A DNA stretch of 64,000 nt from Azoarcus sp. TTM-91 (lineage in GTDB: Bacteria; Pseudomonadota; Gammaproteobacteria; Burkholderiales; Rhodocyclaceae), in assembly GCF_012911025.1 (NCBI RefSeq), contig NZ_WUEI01000001.1:1-64000 (forward strand), written 5' to 3'. The position numbers and the translations under genes are program-made. The notes beneath the pieces were generated by a model. It was given only the letters and a program-made list of their open reading frames with translations. It was not told the DNA's origin and ran no database searches. Each line of letters starts with the position of its first letter. Position 1 is the first letter of the stretch. Shown here piece by piece: positions 36,821 through 45,665 of this stretch.

Positions 36821-36950
36821 GGCGAAGTCAGGAGTTAAGGGAAGAAGCAGGCCTGCTAACTCAGAGCGCTTTTCTTGATGTCTTGCCCGGCCTGATCGCA
36901 AAGCCGGAGCGTGCCGGTGTGGTGTTGGCGCGCTTGAGGGAGATGTGTTG

Positions 36951-37698
36951 ATGGATCTGCATCAGGAACACCACTTCGAAGCCGAAATCTGCGCCCACCT
37001 CGCGGCCAACGGCTGGCTGTACGCCCGAAGGCAATGCGGCACAGTTCGACCGCGCCAACGGCCTCTTCCTGCCCGACCTTCTGGCCTGGGTGGAAGAGAC
37101 GCAGCCAGAGAGCTTCCAGCGGCTCACCAAGACCCACGGCGCAGCCCTGCCGCAGGTGCTGGCCGAGCGCATGCGCAAGAGCCTGAACCTGCCGGACCGC
37201 GGCACGCTGGATGTGCTGCGCCGGGGCGTGGAAATGCTGGGGCTGAAGGAGCCGCTGATGCTGGCGCAGTTCAAGCCGGCACTGGCCATCAACCCTGCAA
37301 CCCAGGCGAAGTACGCCGCCAACCGCCTGCGCGTGGTGCGCCAGGTGTGTCACTCGCCCAACAACCCGAAGGAAGCGCTGGATCTGGTGCTCTTCCTCAA
37401 TGGCATCGCGGTGGCCACGGCCGAACTGAAGAGCAACTTCACCCAGAGCGTGCGGGATGCGGACGACCAGTACCGCTACGACCGCCACCCGCAGCCCAAG
37501 GGCGGCATGCTGGAGCCGCTGCTGGGCTTCCCCGGCGGGGCGCTGGTGCACTTCGCGGTGAGCCAGTCCGAGGTGATGATGAGCACCCGGCTGGCCGGCA
37601 AGGATAGCTTCTTCCTGCCCTTCAACCGTGGCAACGCGGGCGGGGCGGGCAACGCGCCGAACCCCCAGGGCTTCGCCACCGCCTACGCGAGGGGCTGA
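36951..37698 (+). pseudogene. hsdR remnant (type I restriction R subunit, N-terminal part)
   Basis: The reading starts MDLHQEHHFEAEICAHLAA and continues, after a frameshift, with NAAQFDRANGLFLPDLLAW, LALNPATQAKYAANRLRVVRQV-type and LFLNGIAVATAELKSNFTQS sequence, the HSDR_N nuclease domain of type I R subunits. One extra C in the CCC at 37024-37026 breaks the frame: without it GCC-GAA-GGC-AAT restores the join. The gene stops at 37698 after about 250 residues where about 1000 are expected; the helicase part is gone. A short coding-like tail (LKDILLGPAQLYESLKAR) in another frame up to about 37750 suggests an internal deletion. GC content matches the chromosome rather than the AT-rich island. 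No hsdM or hsdS is present. Confidence 0.85.
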
Positions 37699-37754
37699 AA
37701 GACATCCTGCTCGGGCCAGCGCAACTCTATGAATCGCTCAAGGCCCGCGCGAGC

Positions 37755-38159
37755 TCACCGGCCCGCACATAAACCCACCGCCGGCTGGCGCTTGATGAAC
37801 CTCACCTGCCCGTCTTCCTCCATCCCGCCCTCCAGCCAGCCCAGCCGCCGATAGAAGCCGTTCGCACGCACCTCCCGGTTGCTGTCGGTCACCAGCCAGA
37901 TTTCCGCGCAGCCGCACGCGAACAGCCAGCGCTCCGCCTCTGCCATCAACCGGCGGCCCAGGCCACGGCCTTCGTGGTCGGGATGGACGAAGAGGGCGAA
38001 TACGGTGGCCTGGGCGGCATTGGCCATGGCGAAGGCGAGGACTTGGCCAGACGCTTCCGCCACCCAGCCGCGGCCGTCGCCGGCCAGCATGTCTGCCAGC
38101 GTCGCCCGCGTGATGCCGAGGGCGGCGAGTTCGGCGCGGGACATGCGGTTCTCCCTCAC
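37755..38159 (-). CDS. GNAT-family N-acetyltransferase
   Basis: Encodes 134 aa from the first canonical start, a GTG. The acetyl-CoA loop HPDHEGRGLGRRLMAEAE and the strand EIWLVTDSNREVRANGFYRRLGW define a GNAT domain. Upstream codons in the same frame read LLIRKATPADIPALFEIRSS, exactly the beta1-alpha1 opening of such proteins, back to a CTG at 38219; no ATG, GTG or TTG lies there. The true start is therefore probably the CTG at 38219, coupled to the preceding yaiI stop at 38253 in the same frame. Substrate unknown. Confidence 0.8.
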   Translation of the reverse strand: MRENRMSRAELAALGITRATLADMLAGDGRGWVAEASGQVLAFAMANAAQATVFALFVHPDHEGRGLGRRLMAEAERWLFACGCAEIWLVTDSNREVRANGFYRRLGWLEGGMEEDGQVRFIKRQPAVGLCAGR

Positions 38160-38252
38160 GCTGCTGCGGATCTCGAACAGCGCCGGGATGTCGGCGGGCG
38201 TGGCCTTGCGGATGAGCAGGATCGTGCTGGGGCCGGCTGGCCGGGCCGCCGC

Positions 38253-38705
38253 TCAGCGCCGGGCGGTCCTGCGCAGCAGGCCGTCCAGGCGGTTGGCGAA
38301 GGCCTGGCGATCGGCGGTGGAGAACTTGGGTGGGCCGCCGGTTTCCATGCCGCTGCTGCGCAGGGTGTCCATGAAGTTGCGCATGTCCAGCAACTCGCGG
38401 ATGTTCTCCTTGCCGTAGAGCTCGCCGCGCGGCGAGAGGGCGTGGGCATCCTTGGCGACGACGTCGGCGGCCAGCGGGATGTCGGCGGTGATCACCAGTT
38501 CGCCGGCCTGCACGTTGGCGACGATGTACTTGTCCGCCTCGTCGAAGCCGCCGGGCACCTGGATCATGCGGACGTGGGGAAATGAGGGCACGCGCAGGAA
38601 CTGGTTGGCGACCAGCGTGAGCGGGTAGCCGGTGCGCTCGGCGGAGCGGAACAGGATGTCCTTGATGACGCCGGGGCAGGCGTCGGCATCGACCCAGATG
38701 TGCAT
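38253..38705 (-). CDS. yaiI: YaiI/YqxD (DUF188) family protein
   Basis: Encodes 150 aa. The opening [20 protein letters not shown], then [27 protein letters not shown] and [12 protein letters not shown], match the DUF188 family nearly throughout. The fold is related to PIN/NYN-type nucleases, with acidic residues D6 and D8 in the VDADACP motif, but no activity is established. The ATG at 38705 fits the family start; longer frames are low complexity. It is followed by the GNAT gene in the same direction. Confidence 0.92.
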   Translation of the reverse strand: MHIWVDADACPGVIKDILFRSAERTGYPLTLVANQFLRVPSFPHVRMIQVPGGFDEADKYIVANVQAGELVITADIPLAADVVAKDAHALSPRGELYGKENIRELLDMRNFMDTLRSSGMETGGPPKFSTADRQAFANRLDGLLRRTARR

Positions 38706-38827
38706 GGCGCGCCTTGTGTGCGGGTGGAGTGGGGGCCGCCGGCATTGCGCAGGCGGGGCCGGCATTGTGCGACGGGAAGGCGGCGGAGGGCAAAGGCGCC
38801 GGCCGGGCCTTGCAGCAGCGGTCGCCC

Positions 38828-38870
38828 TGGCGTACCCGGCGGGGCGCCGTGTGCCTCGCCGGGTACGCCA
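38828..38870. repeat. REP-like palindrome between divergent genes
   Basis: TGGCGTACCCGGCG (38828-38841) and CGCCGGGTACGCCA (38857-38870) form a perfect 14-bp stem with a 15-base GC-rich loop. It lies in the 212-bp gap between the divergent yaiI and pseudouridine synthase genes. It resembles an extragenic palindromic repeat; a terminator role is unlikely between divergent starts. Confidence 0.65.
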
Positions 38871-38917
38871 CCGCAACGTAGAATCCGCCGCCTCGCCACG
38901 CCACGCCTCTCCCGCCG

Positions 38918-39559
38918 ATGCCCGAGCTCGCCCTTCTCCATGTCGACGAGGCCCTGATCGTCGCCGACAAGCCCGCCGGGCTGCTGTCGGTGCCCGCGGG
39001 TGGCGCTGCCGCCCAGCGCGACAGCCTGGTGACGCTGGTACAGGCGCAATACCCGGACGCGCTCATCGTCCATCGCCTGGACGCCGCCACCTCCGGCCTG
39101 GTGCTGCTGGCGCGCGGGCTGGAGATGCTGCGCCGGCTCAGCCTCGCCTTCGAACAGCGGGTGATAGGCAAAACTTACATCGCCCGCGTCTACGGCCATG
39201 TCGCCGCCGACAGCGGCGAGATCGCCCTGCCGCTGGGCCCCGACCCGGACAATCGCCCGCGCCAGCGGGTAGACCACGCCGCAGGCCGCAGCGCCCTCAC
39301 CCGCTACACGGTGGACAGCCGCCAAGGCGCGGGCGACTCCGCCACCACCCGCCTCACGCTGAAGCCCCTCACCGGCCGCTCCCACCAGCTACGGGTGCAT
39401 CTGCAGGCCCTCGGCCACCCCATCGTCGGCGACCCGCTCTACGCCCCGCCCGAACTGGCAGCGCACTCCGAACGGATGTGCCTGCACGCGACCGCGATCA
39501 GCTTCATCCACCCGGAAAAACGCACGCCGATGCAGTTCAGCAGCCCGGCGCCGTTCTGA
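38918..39559 (+). CDS. RluA-family pseudouridine synthase
   Basis: Encodes 213 aa. The catalytic motif [16 protein letters not shown] supplies the active-site aspartate. [18 protein letters not shown] at the N-terminus and [26 protein letters not shown] toward the C-terminus are further family blocks. There is no S4 domain, so it resembles the short RluA/TruC type that isomerises uridines in rRNA or tRNA; the exact site is not assignable. It is transcribed away from yaiI. Confidence 0.9.
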   Translation: MPELALLHVDEALIVADKPAGLLSVPAGGAAAQRDSLVTLVQAQYPDALIVHRLDAATSGLVLLARGLEMLRRLSLAFEQRVIGKTYIARVYGHVAADSGEIALPLGPDPDNRPRQRVDHAAGRSALTRYTVDSRQGAGDSATTRLTLKPLTGRSHQLRVHLQALGHPIVGDPLYAPPELAAHSERMCLHATAISFIHPEKRTPMQFSSPAPF

Positions 39560-39665
39560 CTGGACTGGCGGAGGGCGGCCGCGCCACCCCGGTACGGAAG
39601 CGATGGGGCTGAAGTGAGGGCATGCGCGCACCGAAGCCGCGCCAAGGGCGCGGCGGCATCCGCCC

Positions 39666-40220
39666 TCAGGCCGCCACCTTCTCCAGCAGCAGCGGCTTCA
39701 CCTTCGCCACCCAGGTGTCGATGCGGTCGTTGGTGTACATGCCCTGGGTGCGCTCGTCGATCACCAGGCCGACGAAGCGGCCGTCCTTCACCGCCGCCGA
39801 CTGCTGGAAGGTGTAGCCCTCGGTGGGCCAGTCGTCGGCGACGATCTCGGCGCCGTAGCCTTTGAACACCTCGTACAGCCGCATTAGCGAGCTGCAGAAG
39901 CGTTCCGAGTAGCGCTCCTGCGCACCCAGGCCGAAGAGGGCGATGCGCTTGCCGGAGAAGTCGGTGTGCTTGTCCAGCTTCACCAGGAATTCCTGCCAGT
40001 TCGGCTCCAGGCAGCCGGCGGCGAGGCCGGGGATCTGCTCGTTGCCGTAGCTGGGCGTGCCGAGGATGAGGGCGTCGTACTGCAGCATCTCGGCCGGTTC
40101 GATGCGGGTCACGTTGAGCGGCTTGGCGGCGATCTCGTCGCCCAGCTTCTTGTGGATTTTCTTGGCGATGAGGCGGGTGGTGCCGGTTTCGGTGCCGAAG
40201 AAGATGCCGATCTTGTCCAT
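39666..40220 (-). CDS. Long-chain flavodoxin
   Basis: Encodes 184 aa. The FMN phosphate loop is FFGTETGTTRLIAK at residues 7-20; LILGTPSYGNEQIPG and ALFGLGAQERYSERFCSS are the aromatic-bearing flavin loops, and the loop insertion in the second half defines the long-chain class. Flavodoxins carry low-potential electrons, for example to nitrogenase (NifF type) or biosynthetic enzymes; no nif genes are in view. The ATG at 40220 follows the palindromic ACCACCATGG context. The 255-bp upstream gap holds nothing recognised. Confidence 0.93.
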   Translation of the reverse strand: MDKIGIFFGTETGTTRLIAKKIHKKLGDEIAAKPLNVTRIEPAEMLQYDALILGTPSYGNEQIPGLAAGCLEPNWQEFLVKLDKHTDFSGKRIALFGLGAQERYSERFCSSLMRLYEVFKGYGAEIVADDWPTEGYTFQQSAAVKDGRFVGLVIDERTQGMYTNDRIDTWVAKVKPLLLEKVAA

Positions 40221-40475
40221 GGTGGTGGGCGTCCCTTGAGTGGTCGGGTGCAGGACGCAGGGTTGCGGATGCGACCACGCCGGCGGCTTTGTCGCGTGCC
40301 GCACATGCGCGGGCGCCCCGCCGCCGGCTGGAAAGCCAGGCAGGGCCGGCGCTGGCGCGCGTCGACGTTCGACCGGCTGCGTCTGCCAGCCGGTCATCGC
40401 AAGAGGCGTACCGGCCCGCGCCGGCGCGGAGAAACAGGGAGAAGCCGGCACCCACCGGCGGAGAAAAGGCCCGGT

Positions 40476-41564
40476 TCAGCGCCGCGCCAGCAGCACGCCG
40501 CACTCCAGGTGGTGGGTGTAGGGGAACTGGTCGAAGGCGGCGGCGGCGGCGATGCGGTGGCTGGCCTGCAGCGCGGCAACGTTGTCGCGCAGCGTCTGCG
40601 GATTGCAGGAGATGTAGAGGATGCGGTCGAAGCCGGCCGCCAGCGCCAGCGTGGCCGCGTCCAGTCCGCTGCGCGGCGGGTCGACGAACAGCGTGGAGAA
40701 GCGGTAGCCGGCCAGCTCCACGCCCTGCAGGCGGCGGTACTCGCGGCCGCCGGCGAAGGCGTCGCTCAGCTCCTCGCTCGCCATCCGCACCAGGGTGACG
40801 TTGTCCACCCCGTTGGCTTCCAGGTTGTAACGCGCCGCCGCCACCGAGGTCTTGCTCATCTCGGTCGCCAGCACGCGGCCGAACAGCGGCGCCAGCGCCA
40901 CGGTGAAGTTGCCGTTGCCGCAGTACAGCTCCAGCAGATCGCCGCCGAGGTTGGCCGCCTGCGCGCGCGCCCAGCGCAGCATGTGGCGGTTCACCTCGCC
41001 GTTGGGCTGGGTGAAGCTGCCTTCGAACTGCTGGTAGCGCAGCTGGCGGCCATCCAGCTCGAAGGATTCCAGCAGCCAGTCCCGCTCCAGCACGATCTTC
41101 TGCTTGCGGCTGCGGCCGATGATGAGCACGCCCAGCTCCGCCGCCAGCGCCCGCGCCGCCGCTTCCCAGGCCTCGTCCAGCGGCCGGTGATAGACCAGGC
41201 TCACCAGCAGTTCGCCGCTCAACGTCGCCAGGAATTCCACCTGGAACAGCTTGCGCTTCAGCGCCTCCACGCCCTGCACCGCGTCGCGCAGCAGGGGCAT
41301 GGCGCGCGCGATCGGCGCCGCCGCGGGCGGGAAATCCGCCAGCAGCACCGGCGTCTTGGGCGCTGCAGGGTCGAACATGGCGTAGTCGATGCGGCCATCG
41401 TGATGCCAGATGCGGAACTCCGCCCGCAGCCGGTAGTGCAGCGGCGCGGAGGCGAACACCTCCGGCTCCGGCAGCCCGTAAGCGGCGAAATCCTGCTTGT
41501 AGCGGGACACCTTGTCGGCGAGTTGGGCGGCGTAGTTCGCGGGATCTATCTGGGGCAGCGGCAT
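40476..41564 (-). CDS. trmA: tRNA (uracil-5-)-methyltransferase TrmA
   Basis: Encodes 362 aa, matching E. coli TrmA in length. It makes m5U54 in the T loop of tRNAs with SAM. Visible motifs are HYRLRAEFRIWHHDG near the N-terminus, GSFTQPNGEVNRHML, SAM motif I LLELYCGNGNFTVAL, the VDPPRSGLD loop and the catalytic-cysteine motif ILYISCNPQTL, ending in the general-base region FPYTHHLECGVLL. There is no TRAM domain or Fe-S cysteines, which separates it from RlmD. Cytosolic. Confidence 0.95.
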   Translation of the reverse strand: MPLPQIDPANYAAQLADKVSRYKQDFAAYGLPEPEVFASAPLHYRLRAEFRIWHHDGRIDYAMFDPAAPKTPVLLADFPPAAAPIARAMPLLRDAVQGVEALKRKLFQVEFLATLSGELLVSLVYHRPLDEAWEAAARALAAELGVLIIGRSRKQKIVLERDWLLESFELDGRQLRYQQFEGSFTQPNGEVNRHMLRWARAQAANLGGDLLELYCGNGNFTVALAPLFGRVLATEMSKTSVAAARYNLEANGVDNVTLVRMASEELSDAFAGGREYRRLQGVELAGYRFSTLFVDPPRSGLDAATLALAAGFDRILYISCNPQTLRDNVAALQASHRIAAAAAFDQFPYTHHLECGVLLARR

Positions 41565-41889
41565 GGCGAAGCAGGAAGATGAGAAGAGGGCGCCGCGCGA
41601 GGCGAGGCCGGCGCGGCGAGGGGCGGACTATACCGCGTAGCGGCGCGGCGGCCGCGGAAGAACTGCTCAGGGATGGCGCGGCGGGAGGAAAGCCCCGGCG
41701 CCAGGGTTTCACCGCGTCCGGGAGCTCCGTGCCGCTGCGGGCGGAAGGAGAAGTACGCGCCGGAAAGCTTTGGGGCGGGCTACGCCTGGCGGGGAAGGAA
41801 GCAGGCGCATCGTCCGGGGAAAAGACAAGCGCCGCGGGCGCGGCGCTCAGCCTGGTGCATCAGGATACGGCGCGAAGCCGGCGCCGGCC
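41565..41889. other. Intergenic region with minus-strand terminator
   Basis: This 325-bp gap separates the 117-aa membrane protein gene from trmA. The only structure seen is the hairpin at 41828-41847; the rest is GC-rich and without a supported gene. Confidence 0.5.
41828..41847 (-). terminator. Terminator after the small membrane-protein gene
   Basis: AGCGCCGC and GCGGCGCT form an 8-bp stem around GGGC. On the minus strand the next bases read TGTCTTTTCC, a short T-run. It lies 43 bp beyond the stop of the gene at 41890. Confidence 0.65.
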
Positions 41890-42243
41890 TCAGCGCCGCT
41901 CATCCTCCCGCACCTCCCGGATCACCTCGCCCTCGATCACCATGCCGCCGCCGGCGCCATCCGCCGGGCCACGGCCACGCTGGGCGCTGCCCGCTGCTGC
42001 ACCGGCCGCCGCGGCGCGTTCGCGCATCTGGCGGCGCACCGCGCGGGTCTTCCACCACAGGTAGCCCCAGGCGACGGCGCCCAGGGTGAGGACGATGGCG
42101 AAGAAGACCACCGAGAACATCAGCGACACCGCGAACAGGGCCAGCGTGCTCAGCACCGCGACGATCTTCTGCAGCAGGCTGGGCGGGCCGCCCTGGGGAC
42201 GGGAGAGGCGTTCGTAGAAGGCGTTTCTTTGCTGTGAATACAT
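41890..42243 (-). CDS. Small one-pass or two-pass membrane protein
   Basis: Encodes 117 aa. Residues 27-62 form a long hydrophobic stretch (LSTLALFAVSLMFSVVFFAI, then VLTLGAVAWGYLWW) that could be two closely spaced helices. An Arg-rich segment and an Ala/Gly-rich cytoplasmic tail ending MVIEGEVIREVREDERR follow. Similar small proteins of unknown role are frequent in betaproteobacteria; I do not recognise a named family. The gene is monocistronic with its own terminator. Confidence 0.75.
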   Translation of the reverse strand: MYSQQRNAFYERLSRPQGGPPSLLQKIVAVLSTLALFAVSLMFSVVFFAIVLTLGAVAWGYLWWKTRAVRRQMRERAAAAGAAAGSAQRGRGPADGAGGGMVIEGEVIREVREDERR

Positions 42244-42627
42244 GGGTTTCCTTGCGGCAGCGTCAGCGCTGCGATGAAAAAATGTAAGGAGTCAGAGCCC
42301 TGACGGCGGAAAAGATTCCTACCGTAACCGATTGCCGCCATGCTCGCATCGGCGCGCGGCCGGCCGCCAGACGCCCCGGCGGCGGATTCGCCGGGCATTG
42401 CCTGGGCCAGCCGGGCGCCGGCAATATGCGGCGTTCCGCCCCGTGGCTCCGCCTTTTTCCCGCCTTCCACCTTCCGCCTCCATGACGCTGCATCGCGCCC
42501 TGCTCCCTGCCCCGCTCTCCGCCCCTGCGGCCGCCGCCGAACCCCTGCCTGGAACCGGCGGCCATTCCCGTGCCAGCCATCCGGCGCACGCGGCCCGACA
42601 ATCGCCGCCCCCGCGGAGGACCGCCGC
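42244..42627. other. Divergent intergenic region
   Basis: This 384-bp gap lies between divergent transporter and membrane-protein genes and should hold both promoters. No convincing -35/-10 pair, operator or RNA was recognised; the segment nearest 42280 is locally A-rich (GATGAAAAAATG). Confidence 0.35.
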
Positions 42628-44457
42628 ATGAGCACCGACATCCTGCTGGTGTTCGGTCTGCTGGCGGCCTGCGTGGTCGCCTTCATCGTCAACCGGCCGC
42701 GCATGGACGTAGTGGCGATGATCGCGCTGGTGGCGCTGGTGCTGGGCGGCATCCTGACGGTGCCGGAGGCGCTGGCCGGCTTCAGCGAGCCCAGCGTGCT
42801 GCTGATCGCCGCCTTCTTCGTCATCGGCGAAGGGCTGGTGCGCACCGGCATCGCCTACCGGGTGGGCGACTGGCTGGTGGCGCGCGCCGGCAGCGACGAA
42901 ACCCGGCTGCTGGTGCTGCTGATGCTGGCGGTGGCCGGGCTGGGTTCGATCATGAGCTCCACCGGCGTGGTCGCCATCTTCATCCCGGTGGCGCTCAGCG
43001 TCGCCGCCCGGCTGGACATCTCCCCCGGCCGGCTGATGATGCCGCTCTCCTTCGCCGGCCTCATCAGCGGCATGCTCACCCTGGTCGCCACGCCGCCCAA
43101 CTTGGTGGTGAACAGCGAGCTGGCGCGCACCGGCCACAGCGGCTTCGGCTTCTTCTCCTTCACCCCGATGGGCCTGCTGGTGTTGGTGATGGGCGTGGGC
43201 TACATGCTGGTGGCGCGGCGCTGGCTGGACCGCAGCCGCCACGGCGCCGGCGCCGCCGCCCGCCCGCGCCGCCGCCTGCGCGACCTGGTGCGCGACTATG
43301 GCCTCGCCGGCCGCGCCCGCCGGCTGCATGTGGGCCACGGCTCGCCGCTGGTCGGCCATACCCTGGGCGAGCTGCACCTGCGCAGCCGCTTCGGCGCCAA
43401 CGTGGTCGGCGTGGAACGCCAGCGCCACTTCCGCCCCATCCTGCTCAACCCGGGCGCCAGCCGCGAGATCCTCGCCGGCGACGTCATCCTGGTGGACTTC
43501 CTGCAGGCGGAGACCGACCTCAGCCACTTCTGCGAGTCCATGCACCTGCAGCCGCGCGCCTTCAAGGGCGACTACTTCACCGACCAGTCGCGCGACCTCG
43601 GCCTGGCCGAAGTGTCGGTGCCGCCGGACTCCAGCCTCATCGGCAAGACGGTGCTGGAGCTGGGCTTCCGCTCCCAGCACGGCCTCAACGTCGTCGGCCT
43701 GCGCCGGCGCCGCGGCGCGGTGGCGGATTTCCTCGGCAAGAAGCTGCGCGTCGGCGACACCCTGCTGGTGGCAGGCACCTGGAAGGCCATCCGCCTGCTG
43801 CAGGCGCAGGGCCACGACTTCCTGGTGCTCAGCCTGCCGGCGGAAATCGACGAGGCCGCGCCCGCCGCCCGCCGCGCGCCCTTCGCCCTGGCCACGCTGG
43901 CCTTCACGGTGGCGCTGATGATCAGCGGCGCGGTGCCCAACGTCATCGCCGCCTTCCTCGGCTGCCTGCTGATGGGCGCCTTCCGCTGCATCGACCTGGA
44001 CAGCGCCTACCGCGCCATCAACTGGCAGAGCCTCATCCTCATCGTCGGCATGCTGCCCTTCGCCACCGCGCTGCAGAAAACGGGCGGCATAGACCTCATC
44101 GTCGGCGGCCTGCTGGAGGTCGCCGGCGACGGCTCGCCACGCATGTTGCTGACGGCGCTGTTCCTGCTCACCGCGGTGGTCGGCCTGTTCATCTCCAACA
44201 CCGCCACCGCGGTGCTGATGGCACCCATCGCCGTCGCCACCGCCAGCCAGGTCGGCGCCTCGCCGCTGCCCTTCGCGATGACGGTCGCCATCGCCGCCTC
44301 CGCCGCCTTCATGACGCCGGTGTCCTCGCCGGTGAACACCCTTGTGCTGGGGCCGGGCAAGTACCACTTCATGGACTATGTGAGGGTGGGCGTGCCCTTC
44401 ACGGCGCTGGTGATGGCGCTGAGCATCCTGGTGCTGCCGTGGCTGTTTCCGCTCTAG
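42628..44457 (+). CDS. SLC13/DASS-family permease with TrkA-C domains
   Basis: Encodes 609 aa; GGAGGA precedes the ATG. Two transmembrane halves (about residues 1-200 and 420-609) flank two cytosolic TrkA-C/RCK_C modules (HVGHGSPLVGHTLGELHLR and LIGKTVLELGFRSQHGLNVVG). Conserved membrane motifs include SSTGVVAIFIPVALSVA, LVATPPNLVVNSEL and SNTATAVLMAPIAVA, the SNT-type signature of the ArsB/NhaD-DASS superfamily, followed by TPVSSPVNTLVLGPGKY. Members move sulfate, dicarboxylates or other anions with sodium; the TrkA-C form is often linked to sulfate or organic anion uptake, but the substrate is not decided here. It converges with the AEC gene 10 bp downstream. Confidence 0.9.
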   Translation: MSTDILLVFGLLAACVVAFIVNRPRMDVVAMIALVALVLGGILTVPEALAGFSEPSVLLIAAFFVIGEGLVRTGIAYRVGDWLVARAGSDETRLLVLLMLAVAGLGSIMSSTGVVAIFIPVALSVAARLDISPGRLMMPLSFAGLISGMLTLVATPPNLVVNSELARTGHSGFGFFSFTPMGLLVLVMGVGYMLVARRWLDRSRHGAGAAARPRRRLRDLVRDYGLAGRARRLHVGHGSPLVGHTLGELHLRSRFGANVVGVERQRHFRPILLNPGASREILAGDVILVDFLQAETDLSHFCESMHLQPRAFKGDYFTDQSRDLGLAEVSVPPDSSLIGKTVLELGFRSQHGLNVVGLRRRRGAVADFLGKKLRVGDTLLVAGTWKAIRLLQAQGHDFLVLSLPAEIDEAAPAARRAPFALATLAFTVALMISGAVPNVIAAFLGCLLMGAFRCIDLDSAYRAINWQSLILIVGMLPFATALQKTGGIDLIVGGLLEVAGDGSPRMLLTALFLLTAVVGLFISNTATAVLMAPIAVATASQVGASPLPFAMTVAIAASAAFMTPVSSPVNTLVLGPGKYHFMDYVRVGVPFTALVMALSILVLPWLFPL

Positions 44458-44467
44458 CGCAACGCCT

Positions 44468-45418
44468 TCACATCATTCCCAGCCCGCGCAGCACCATCAC
44501 CCCCACGCTGGTACACAGCAGCGAGCCCAGCGTGGTGAGGGCGATGGTGTTGGCCGCCAGCGTGGCGTTGCCGCCCATGGCGCGCACCATCACATAGCTG
44601 GCCGCCGCGGTGGGCGCCGAGGCCATCAGCATGACGATGCCCAGCTCGATGCCGCGGAAGCCCAGCGCCATCGCGCCCAGGGTGAACAGCAGCGGCACCA
44701 GCACCAGCTTGCCCAGGGTGGAGATCAGCGTGTTGCCCATCTCGGCGCGCAGGCTCTTGAAGTCCAGCGAGGCGCCGGTGCATAGCAGCGCCAACGGCAG
44801 AGAGAGGTCGCCCACGTACTTGCCGGCCTGCATCATCACTTTCGGCAGCGGCACTTGCAGCCAGGACACCGGCAGCGCCAGCACGATGCCGATGATCAGC
44901 GGATTGGTGACGATGCCTTTGAGCATGCGCCCCACCCCCTGGCTCTTGTGCAGCGAGCGGCTGAGGGTGACCACCGCCAGCACGTTGAACAGGATGGTGA
45001 CCATGCCCATGTACAGCGAAGCCGCCGCCAGCCCGGCCTCGCCATAGGCGTTCACGCAATAGGCCAGGCCGATGATGCCCATGTTGGAGCGGAAGGCGCC
45101 CTGCACCACCACGCCACGGTCGCGCGCCGGCTGCACGAACACCCTGGCCACCCATTCCATGAACAGATAGACCGCCAGCGTCATCCCCAGGCCGAAGGCG
45201 ATCAGCGCCGGGTTGGCGGAATCCTCGATGCGGGTGCGGGCGATGGCGAGGAACATCAGCGTCGGCAGGGCGATGGTGAACACCAGCCGCGAGCCGACGG
45301 CGACGAAGGCATCGGTGAGCATGCCGGTGCGCATCAGCAGCACGCCCAGCCCCAGCAGCACGAAGATGGGCCCGGTGACGGTGAAGGAAAAACCCAGGAC
45401 GCCGAAGAACTCCGCCAT
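44468..45418 (-). CDS. AEC (auxin efflux carrier) family transporter
   Basis: Encodes 316 aa with about ten hydrophobic helices in two repeats. FTIALPTLMFLAIART near the start and FRSNMGIIGLAYCVNAYGEAG, NPLIIGIVLALPVSW and SAPTAAASYVMVRAMGGN are AEC hallmarks. Bacterial members export or import carboxylates such as malate or malonate; the substrate cannot be read. The ATG at 45418 was chosen over a longer frame whose first 59 residues are low complexity. Confidence 0.9.
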   Translation of the reverse strand: MAEFFGVLGFSFTVTGPIFVLLGLGVLLMRTGMLTDAFVAVGSRLVFTIALPTLMFLAIARTRIEDSANPALIAFGLGMTLAVYLFMEWVARVFVQPARDRGVVVQGAFRSNMGIIGLAYCVNAYGEAGLAAASLYMGMVTILFNVLAVVTLSRSLHKSQGVGRMLKGIVTNPLIIGIVLALPVSWLQVPLPKVMMQAGKYVGDLSLPLALLCTGASLDFKSLRAEMGNTLISTLGKLVLVPLLFTLGAMALGFRGIELGIVMLMASAPTAAASYVMVRAMGGNATLAANTIALTTLGSLLCTSVGVMVLRGLGMM

Positions 45419-45665
45419 GACCGCTACCGCCCGCCGCTGCGACAAAGGGCGCAACTCTACGCGCCGGCTCCGGCGGGAACAATGCTCGGCGGCCTGGGAA
45501 AAAGACGCGGCGAAACCGCGTTCATCCAGACGGCATGGCGGCCACTTGCCGGCACTGTTCCGCCCCGTGCCGCAATCTGTGCGTCGTGGAAGCAAGCAAA
45601 CCGCCCCTGCTCTCTGCCCGCCTGGCGCCGGCGATGCTCTGGCCGCCGTTCAGGCCGCCCCGCCC

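Noticed and set aside
27145-37700. Island as prophage, ICE or transposon
   Set aside because: No integrase, transposase, att-like direct repeat at both ends, or tRNA was found.
42319-44367. Minus-strand frame of 682 codons opposite the SLC13 permease
   Set aside because: His/Gln/Ala-rich shadow translation without motifs; the permease frame carries clear TM and TrkA-C motifs.
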